Source of the DNA: Fusobacterium mortiferum ATCC 9817
GTDB lineage: Bacteria; Fusobacteriota; Fusobacteriia; Fusobacteriales; Fusobacteriaceae
NCBI RefSeq assembly: GCF_000158195.2
Contig: NZ_GL987988.1
Coordinates: 329,371-393,370 of the forward strand
Length of the DNA stretch: 64,000 nt
Direction of reading: 5' to 3'
Of this stretch, positions 25,697 to 32,421 are shown piece after piece. The stretch's first letter is position 1; each line of letters begins with the position of its first letter. The notes under the pieces are model-generated. The model ran no database searches. It had not been told where the DNA came from and worked only from the letters and a program-made list of their open reading frames with translations. Made by a program: the position numbers and the translations under genes.

Positions 25697-27892
25697 ATGA
25701 AAGGAAGAACTAATGGTCATCTTTTATATTGTGAAGTAGTTCATAAGATAAGAGGTAGAGTTCGTATAAAATCTAAAGCTCTAAAATATTTGGGGAAATT
25801 AAAAAATGAGGTTGAAAAACAATTAGAACAAGTAAGGTATATAGAAAGTGCTAAGATAAGTAGTGTTACAGGAACAGTAGTTATATATTTTGATGATATA
25901 AATGTAACTGATGACAATTTAATAGCTCTTATTCAAAATACATTAAATGTATATCTAGTAGAAATCTATAAAAATGAAAGAGCAGAAAATAGTAAAAACA
26001 TAGTAATAGAGAGGAAGTTACAAGAGGAATCTCCAGAGGAGATAATAAAAAAAATGACAGCAGCTGGAATACTTTTAATATATAATATATTTAAAAAAGC
26101 ACCAGCAGCACCAGTTGTAGGAATAAAGAGATTATTTAATCCTAATACTTTAGCAGTACTTTCATTAGCAGCTCCAGTTATATCAAATGGTTTGGGGTGT
26201 CTAGTGAAAAATAAAAGACCTAATGCTGATACATTGAGTTCTAGTGCTATTATAAGTAGTTTACTTTTAGGAAAAGAAAAGACAGCCTTAACTATTATGA
26301 TAATGGAAGAGTTTGCTGAGCTTCTTACAGTTTATACAATGAAAAAAACTAGAGGGGCTATAAAAGATATGTTAAGTGTTGGAGAGAACTATGTCTGGAA
26401 AGTAATGGAGAATGGTAGTATCCAAAAGGTAGCTATTGAAGAGATTAGCAAAGGGGATAAAATAGTTGTTCAAACTGGAGAAAAAATAAGTGTCGATGGA
26501 GTGATTACAAAAGGAGAAGCTTATATTGACCAATCTTCTATTACAGGAGAGTATATGCCTGTAACTAAAAAAGTAGGAGAAAATGTCTTTGCAGGAACAA
26601 TTATAAAAAATGGAAATATTACAATAGAGGCTGAAAAAGTTGGAGATGAGAGAACAGTTTCAAGAATCATAAAATTAGTAGAAGATGCTAATTTTAATAA
26701 AGCTCAAATTCAAAACTATGCTGATAATTTCTCAGCACAGCTCATACCATTAAACTTTTTATTAGCTGGTATAGTATATGGAACTACAAGAAATATTCAA
26801 AAAGCTATGAGTATGTTAGTAATAGATTACTCTTGTGGAATAAGACTTTCAACAGCAGCAGCTTTTTCTGCAGCTATAAATACAGCAGCTAAAAATGGAA
26901 TCCTAATCAAAGGAAGTAACTATATAGAGGAAATTTCTAAAGCTGATACAATTATCTTTGATAAGACAGGAACAATCACAGAGGGAAAACCTAGTGTACA
27001 AACAATAAAACTTTTAGATAAAAATATTGGAGAAAATAAAATGCTTGCCTATGCAGCTGCAGCAGAAGAAACTTCTACTCATCCACTAGCAGTAGCGATT
27101 TTAAATGAGGTAAAAGAGAGAGGATTAGAGATACCTAATCATACAGAAAATAAAGTTATAGTAGCAAGAGGAATTGAAACAGAGGTAGGGGATAGCATAA
27201 TTAGAGTGGGAAGTAAAAAGTTTATGGAGGAAAATGGAATCTCTACAGATAATTCTCATGATGAAGTGAAGGTTATTCTTGGTAGAGGAGAGATACTTAT
27301 CTATGTTGCTAAAGATGATAAGTTAATAGGACTTATTGGAGTTACAGACCCACCTAGAGAAAATATAAAAAGAACTATAAATAGATTGAGAGGACAGGGG
27401 ATAGATGAGATAGTATTACTTACAGGAGATTTAGAACAACAAGCTCAAACTATAGCTTCTAGAATGTCCATAGATAGTTATGAGTCAGAGTTACTTCCAG
27501 AAGATAAGGCAAGAAATATATTAGCCCTACAATCTAGAGGAAGTAATGTAATAATGATAGGAGATGGAATAAATGATGCTCCTGCTCTATCATATGCAAA
27601 TATAGGTGTAGCGTTGGGAAGTACTAGAACTGATGTGGCTATGGAGGCAGCAGATATAACTATTACAAAAGATGACCCACTATTAGTTCCAGAAGTAATA
27701 GGGCTTTCAAAGAAAACTGTTAAGACAATAAAAGAAAATTTTGCTATGGCAATAGGAATAAACTCTTTTGCTTTAGTACTAGGAGCAACTGGAATATTAC
27801 CTGCAATATATAGTTCAGTTATACATAATATGAGTACAATCTTAGTTGTAGGAAACTCTTTAAAACTTCTAAAATATAAATTAAAAAATTAA
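25697..27892 (+). CDS. P1B-type cation-transporting ATPase with N-terminal HMA_2 domain
   Basis: A 731-residue heavy-metal-type P-ATPase. Residues 1-100 are an HMA_2 domain (HKIRGRVRIKSKAL) without CxxC. The actuator loop has TGE at 283-285, the phosphorylation motif DKTGT is at 422-426, the nucleotide-domain His-Pro pair is at 462-463, and the hinge GDGIND is at 622-627. The metal-selecting transmembrane motif, usually Cys-Pro-Cys or Ser-Pro-Cys, is here Asp377-Tyr-Ser-Cys380-Gly with no proline, so the transported ion is not predictable; Mn, Zn or another ion is possible. Third gene of the cluster, 1 nt after the preceding gene. Confidence 0.92.
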   Translation: MKGRTNGHLLYCEVVHKIRGRVRIKSKALKYLGKLKNEVEKQLEQVRYIESAKISSVTGTVVIYFDDINVTDDNLIALIQNTLNVYLVEIYKNERAENSKNIVIERKLQEESPEEIIKKMTAAGILLIYNIFKKAPAAPVVGIKRLFNPNTLAVLSLAAPVISNGLGCLVKNKRPNADTLSSSAIISSLLLGKEKTALTIMIMEEFAELLTVYTMKKTRGAIKDMLSVGENYVWKVMENGSIQKVAIEEISKGDKIVVQTGEKISVDGVITKGEAYIDQSSITGEYMPVTKKVGENVFAGTIIKNGNITIEAEKVGDERTVSRIIKLVEDANFNKAQIQNYADNFSAQLIPLNFLLAGIVYGTTRNIQKAMSMLVIDYSCGIRLSTAAAFSAAINTAAKNGILIKGSNYIEEISKADTIIFDKTGTITEGKPSVQTIKLLDKNIGENKMLAYAAAAEETSTHPLAVAILNEVKERGLEIPNHTENKVIVARGIETEVGDSIIRVGSKKFMEENGISTDNSHDEVKVILGRGEILIYVAKDDKLIGLIGVTDPPRENIKRTINRLRGQGIDEIVLLTGDLEQQAQTIASRMSIDSYESELLPEDKARNILALQSRGSNVIMIGDGINDAPALSYANIGVALGSTRTDVAMEAADITITKDDPLLVPEVIGLSKKTVKTIKENFAMAIGINSFALVLGATGILPAIYSSVIHNMSTILVVGNSLKLLKYKLKN

Positions 27893-27902
27893 GGAGAGGG
27901 GA

Positions 27903-28658
27903 ATGAAAAAACTTAGTGTAATAATTATGCATAAGTTACCAAATAGAGTTAGGCTAAAGTTATCTGAGCCTATAAAATCTTTTGAAACTTTTAGGGAAAA
28001 TGTTACAAAGGATAGTGAAAGTATTGAGTTAAAATATAGTCCTGTAACTAAAAGTGTAGTAGCTACATTTAATCCTGAAAAAGTTAATCTACAGGAGGCA
28101 ATATATAAAATACTTACAGCCTTTTCCATTGAAAATGGAATGATGCCAGTGAAGTTATTAGAAGGGGTAGAGCAAAAAGCTATAGAGAGTTTTGCTATAT
28201 ATTCAGGAGCTTCTATAATGATGTCAGGGATAAATATGTTAATTAATAGAAACGATAATCAATTACAAAATATAATGAATTGGTTTTCTATATCTATGAC
28301 AACAGCTGCTATATTAGAGCATGCTTGCATAGAAACTAATAGAAAAGGGGTATTTGATTTAGAAATTTTACCAGCAGTATACTTGATAAAATCATTTCTA
28401 AATACTCCAAAACTTTCAATAGTTGCAATGATTTGGCTGACAACATTTGGTAGACACCTTATTTCTACAAATAATGATGCTAAGGAAGTAAAGTTTTTTA
28501 GAATAAAAAATAAACAAGAAAATAAAGATTATTATATAGCTAATGTTTCTGAAGATAACAGTATAGATAATATTGGAGATTTAATATACCATGTGTTCTT
28601 TAGAAAAAATAAAAATATGTCTAGAAATACAGAAAAGTATGTAACAATAAATAAATAA
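27903..28658 (+). CDS. HMA_2-domain membrane protein
   Basis: A 251-residue protein. Residues 5-80 look like a further HMA_2 domain (HKLPNRVRLKLSEP and SPVTKSVVATFNPEKVN) without CxxC. Residues 95-190 hold hydrophobic stretches (SFAIYSGASIMMSGINMLI, then WFSISMTTAAILEHACIE and LSIVAMIWLTTFGRHL), so the protein is likely membrane-embedded. Residues 195-251 form a charged tail. It starts 10 nt after the ATPase with AAGGAGAGG. It may be a membrane partner or regulatory subunit of the ATPase. Confidence 0.75.
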   Translation: MKKLSVIIMHKLPNRVRLKLSEPIKSFETFRENVTKDSESIELKYSPVTKSVVATFNPEKVNLQEAIYKILTAFSIENGMMPVKLLEGVEQKAIESFAIYSGASIMMSGINMLINRNDNQLQNIMNWFSISMTTAAILEHACIETNRKGVFDLEILPAVYLIKSFLNTPKLSIVAMIWLTTFGRHLISTNNDAKEVKFFRIKNKQENKDYYIANVSEDNSIDNIGDLIYHVFFRKNKNMSRNTEKYVTINK

Positions 28659-28672
28659 TAGGAGGTATTACC

Positions 28673-28969
28673 ATGTTCGGATTTGGATTCGGAGGAAATG
28701 GAAAAATAACAAAAGCCCATGTAGTAGGAGCTGCAGTGGGAATAGGAGTAACAGTAGCAGGATATTACCTATACAAAAAAAATAAGACAAAGGTTGATGC
28801 TTTTTTAAGAAATCAAGGTATCAATATAAAATCTTGTGATTCTGTAAACTATGAAGATATGTCAGTAGAGGCTTTAACAGAAACAAAAGAGCATATTGAG
28901 GATATCTTAGCTGAAAGAGAATTAAATGGAGCTACTTGTGAAGCTTGTGAAATAGCTGAAACAAAATAG
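28673..28969 (+). CDS. Small membrane-anchored protein of the HMA/ATPase cluster
   Basis: A 98-residue protein with one hydrophobic segment (AHVVGAAVGIGVTVAGYYLY, residues 15-34), a Gly-Phe-rich N terminus (MFGFGFGGNGKI), and an acidic, helical tail (VEALTETKEHIEDILAERE) ending in a Cys-rich TCEACE. No function is recognised. It is 14 nt after the HMA_2 membrane protein and has a strong GGAGG, so it belongs to the same operon. The C-terminal CEAC could bind metal. Confidence 0.7.
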   Translation: MFGFGFGGNGKITKAHVVGAAVGIGVTVAGYYLYKKNKTKVDAFLRNQGINIKSCDSVNYEDMSVEALTETKEHIEDILAERELNGATCEACEIAETK

Positions 28970-28983
28970 TAGTTTGAATATTG

Positions 28984-29025
28984 AAAAGGGATTTGCTTCT
29001 AAGTATGAGGTAAGTCCCTTTTTTC
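28984..29025 (+). terminator. Terminator of the HMA/ATPase cluster
   Basis: AAAAGGGATTTGC pairs with GTAAGTCCCTTTT through G-T wobbles around a 13-base loop, followed by TTTTTT. Confidence 0.7.
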
Positions 29026-29086
29026 TTTGAAAGAAATAGAAAATATTATATAATAATAATATGAGATATAAAGAAGGGAGAGATAT

Positions 29087-30705
29087 ATGAGAGAAAATAG
29101 CAAAGGGAAAAATTTTTTAATAGCTTTAGTTGTGATATTATTAATTACAGGATTAATTTCTGGAATCATTTATTTAGCAACTAAATCTTTTGAAAAAAAT
29201 GTAGATAAGGGAGAGATAGTTAAAGCTAAGGAAGAGGTATCAGGTGTATTAGCTGAGTTAAAAGAAAAATTAGATAAGATAAATCAGGGAGAGGTAATAC
29301 CACCAGAAAAAAAGAAAAATTAGAAGAGGTAACAAAGGTTATTGTAAAAAATTCTTCAGAAAAAAAATTAGAGAAACCTAAAATAAATATCTCTAAGAAA
29401 AATTTAAAAAATGGAACTATATATGATTATTATGTAGATGGAACAATAAAAAGAGAGCAAAATTATGTAGATGGAATAAAAAATGGAAAAGAAGTAGAAT
29501 ATTATTCTAATGGTAAGATAAAATATGAAGTTGACTATATAAATGGTTTTAAAAATGGTAGTGAGAGATATTATTACTCTAATGGAGCTATATCTAAAGA
29601 GATTAATTATAATAATGGAATAAAAGAGGGACGCTATTTAGAAAATTTCGAGAATGGAAATATTAAGATTTCTGGAAATTATCTTTCAGGTAAATTAGAT
29701 GGAGTATTTATTAGATATAATAGTAATGGACAAAAAGATATAGAGTTAAATTATGTGCTTGGGAAAAAAGAGGGGAAGGCAACTGAGTATATAGGGGGAC
29801 AGATTCTTTCGCAAGTAAACTATCAAAATGATATGAGAGAGGGATATTTCTTTACTAATAACTACAATGGTGGATTGGAAGTAGAGGGAAACTTTGTAAA
29901 CGATAAAAAAGATGGAGTATGGGTAAAGTATAATAGAGATAGAAAAATAATATCAGAAGAAACTTATCAATTGGGAGTATTAAATGGAAAATATACTACA
30001 TATTATGATAATGGAGATATAAAAGAGAGTGGAAATTATATAGATGGATATTTAGAAGGGATAGTTACTATATATAATAATAAAGGAGAAATGATAAGAA
30101 AAATAAATTATATAAAAGGACAAAAAGAGGGAAAATCTGAAAGTTATTATCCAATAGATGGTAAATTATATGAAGAGGAAAATTATAAAAATGATATTTT
30201 AGATGGAGAGTACAAAAGTTATTATAGAAATGGGAAAATACATACAATAGGCTACCATACTAATGGAGTTCGTTCTGGAGAATGGAAAGATTATAGTGAA
30301 AATGGTAAAAATATAGGAATATATACTTATAATCAAAATGGAAGACTAGATGGGAAAATAATCTATTATATTCCAACAGATTTTAGCCAAAAAAGTTATT
30401 TTAGAAAAGAAACTGAATATAGAGATGGAATTTTAGAGGGAAGTTATATTGTATATGATACAAAAGATAGAATTACAGAAAAAGGTTTTCATAGAAATAA
30501 TGAGAAAGATGGTCAGTGGATAAAATATGTAGAAGGAAAAATTATTTATGAAGAAAATTATAGAAATGGTAGAAGAGATGGGGTACAGAGATACTACTAT
30601 ACCAATGGGAAAGTAAGTGAAGAGTATGTGTATAATTATGGAAAAGAGATAGAAGTTAGAAGATATGATGAGAATGGAAATCTCAAATATGAAAGAAAAA
30701 GATAG
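29087..30705 (+). CDS. Membrane-anchored MORN/YwqK-type repeat protein, split by -1 frameshift
   Basis: Two frames appear to make one protein. The first frame (29087-29323, 78 codons) gives a cytoplasmic start, one transmembrane helix (FLIALVVILLITGLISGIIY) and a charged coil, then stops at TAG 29321. The second frame is open from 29278 to 30705 but has no ATG, GTG or TTG until 29755, leaving 477 bases of repeat coding with no start. It encodes MORN_2-type repeats (NGKIKYEVDYINGFKNG and many more). Joining them by a -1 shift at the in-phase heptamer A_AAA_AAG (29308-29314) gives 539 residues. The alternative is a phase-variable or mutated A7 tract. A GGGAGAGG sequence 13 bases upstream resembles a stimulatory ribosome site. 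Confidence 0.75.
29308..29314 (+). promoter_or_regulatory. A_AAA_AAG slippery heptamer
   Basis: In the zero frame the codons read GAA AAA AAG, so the heptamer is in the phase used for -1 frameshifting in dnaX and IS elements. The zero-frame stop follows after two codons. A GGGAGAGG element is at 29287-29294. The A7 run also permits polymerase slippage or tract-length mutation. Confidence 0.6.
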
Positions 30706-30727
30706 CAAAACGCTATCTTTTTTTCTT
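30696..30727. terminator. Bidirectional terminator between the repeat protein and folA
   Basis: AAAAAGATAGC and GCTATCTTTTT form an 11-bp hairpin with a five-base loop. It includes the stop codons and last codons of both convergent genes. Confidence 0.85.
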
Positions 30728-31198
30728 ATAGGTATAAGCTGTAAAATCTTGATACTCTTTTACTTCAACTACAGAATATCCAAACTCTTCTACATTTGGA
30801 AAGTAAAGAGGATTATTTGGAATGGTTACTTCTATGTGGGATTTTAATTTAGAGATATAAATATTATCTAATGGATATTTTTCAAGATAAGCTTTATATA
30901 CAGTGGCACCTCCACATATAAAGATTTTTTTATCTGTATCTTTATATCTTTCTACAATCTCATAAAAACTATCTTTAGAAGAGATTACAATAACATCTCT
31001 ATTTTTTTTCATAAGTTCAAGAGGAACATATTTAGCAGTATTTTTTCCAAAGATAACAACATTCCCAATAGTTCTTTCTTTATAGTAAGCTAACTCCTCT
31101 TTTGAATGCCAAAGTAAACCATTTCCAGTTGGATTTTTATCTCCAATAAGATTATTTTCAGCCACACAAACTATCATATTTATCTCAGGTTTACTCAT
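30713..31198 (-). CDS. folA: Dihydrofolate reductase
   Basis: A 161-residue cytoplasmic enzyme reducing dihydrofolate to tetrahydrofolate with NADPH. The start INMIVCVAENNLIGDKNPTG and GNGLLWHSKEE form the substrate pocket (LLWH replacing the usual LPW), IGNVVIFGKNTAKYV is the cofactor-binding region, and IFICGGATVYKAYLE is the conserved C-terminal loop. It is somewhat divergent from textbook DHFR. Its ATG overlaps the thyA stop by one base (TAATG), so translation is coupled to thymidylate synthase, which supplies dihydrofolate. Confidence 0.93.
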   Translation of the reverse strand: MSKPEINMIVCVAENNLIGDKNPTGNGLLWHSKEELAYYKERTIGNVVIFGKNTAKYVPLELMKKNRDVIVISSKDSFYEIVERYKDTDKKIFICGGATVYKAYLEKYPLDNIYISKLKSHIEVTIPNNPLYFPNVEEFGYSVVEVKEYQDFTAYTYKKKR

Positions 31199-32022
31199 TA
31201 TATAGCCACCTCATAAGATATTTTATCCCCATATTTGTAATTTTCAACTACTACATCATCAGGTTTAAAATCATAAATAGAAGTAAAGTTTTCAATTTTT
31301 AAAATAGCACCCTCAAACTCTTCTCTTTTAATTTGCTCTAAAAGTACAGGCATATGTCTATCATAGATATGTACATTGTGGATGCTCCAAATAATATCAG
31401 CAGGCTCAAGTCCACATTCCATAGCTACTAGTTTATGGAGGACAGAGTATTGGAAAACATTAGCAACAAGTCCTAATGCAACATCACAACTTCTTTGTCT
31501 TACTTCAAGATAAAGCTTATTCCCTATTACACTCCATTGAGTGAGATGTACACAGGGAGTAAGAGCCATTTTGTCTAAATCTTCAGGTACCCAAATCTCT
31601 GTCATAATTCTTCTACTGTTTGGATTTTTCTTAATTTCATTAATAATGTAATCAAGCTGACTTTTATATCCAAAAGTTTGTTTAGCTATCTGATATCCAT
31701 AGGCTTTACCAATAGTTCCATCTTCCATTTTCCATTCATCCCAAAATTTACATTTTAATTTATTTAATTCCTCTACATTATTAGATTGCATTATCCATAT
31801 CCAATATAACTCTCTAATAGGAGCTTTATTAGGAGCAAATCTAGTAGTTATGAGATGAGCTTCATCAGTGGAGTTATCTAATCTGAACTGGTAACCTATA
31901 TAACTTTTATAATGGGCAGGAGTACCATCAGCATATTTAGTTCTTACATTTCCTTCACTCCAAATTCCATATTTATCTATAGTTTCTACTATATCTTTGT
32001 ATATTTTATCAAATTTTGCCAT
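31198..32022 (-). CDS. thyA: Thymidylate synthase
   Basis: A 274-residue enzyme methylating dUMP to dTMP using methylene-tetrahydrofolate. The catalytic Cys lies in LTPCVHLTQW, followed by EVRQRSCDVALGLVANVFQY, the phosphate-binding and folate region, and IWSIHNVHIYDRHMPVL, the dUMP-ribose contact. Length fits the ThyA family. It forms a two-gene operon with folA. ThyX is therefore not needed for thymidylate synthesis here. GGAGG is upstream of ATG. Confidence 0.95.
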   Translation of the reverse strand: MAKFDKIYKDIVETIDKYGIWSEGNVRTKYADGTPAHYKSYIGYQFRLDNSTDEAHLITTRFAPNKAPIRELYWIWIMQSNNVEELNKLKCKFWDEWKMEDGTIGKAYGYQIAKQTFGYKSQLDYIINEIKKNPNSRRIMTEIWVPEDLDKMALTPCVHLTQWSVIGNKLYLEVRQRSCDVALGLVANVFQYSVLHKLVAMECGLEPADIIWSIHNVHIYDRHMPVLLEQIKREEFEGAILKIENFTSIYDFKPDDVVVENYKYGDKISYEVAI

Positions 32023-32040
32023 GACTACCTCCTTGAATAT

Positions 32041-32421
32041 TTATCTCTATTATTTTATCATAAAAAAAAGAAAATTAAATAAAAAATTAAAGAATTTATT
32101 TAACTTAGAGTAGATCAATATATTTTTATGTAATTGTTTGATATTTGTAATATTTAAATTCAAAAAATGCTTGTAAAAATATAGTATAAAAATTATAAAA
32201 ATTGACTTATTTGTTAAAAAAATAAAAATACATAAATTATAAAATAAAAATATTAATATTGGTATGAATAAAATACTTATAAAATATACAAAATAATTTT
32301 TTCATCATTAAAATGATTAAAAAATTATCTTTTTTTAAAAAATGAAAAAAGTAACTTGTATTTTGTTATTAAAATATGATAAAGTAAAAAACAGCAAGAA
32401 GAAGAGGCATGGAGGATATAA
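32041..32421 (+). promoter_or_regulatory. AT-rich adhE upstream region with leader hairpin
   Basis: This 381-bp stretch is extremely AT-rich and has no gene that I can support. A long hairpin lies at 32293-32328: ATAATTTTTT then ATCATT pair with AATGAT then AAAAAATTAT around an AA loop, one mismatch inside, followed by a T7 run. It could be a weak intrinsic attenuator of adhE. TTGACT at 32202 is a possible -35 element. A TTGTTAA half-site near 32211 hints at Rex-type redox control but the second half matches poorly. Confidence 0.45.

Noticed and set aside
32202-32230. Rex operator upstream of adhE
   Set aside because: Only one half-site (TTGTTAA) matches; the second half has two or more mismatches and the region is so AT-rich that such matches are expected by chance.
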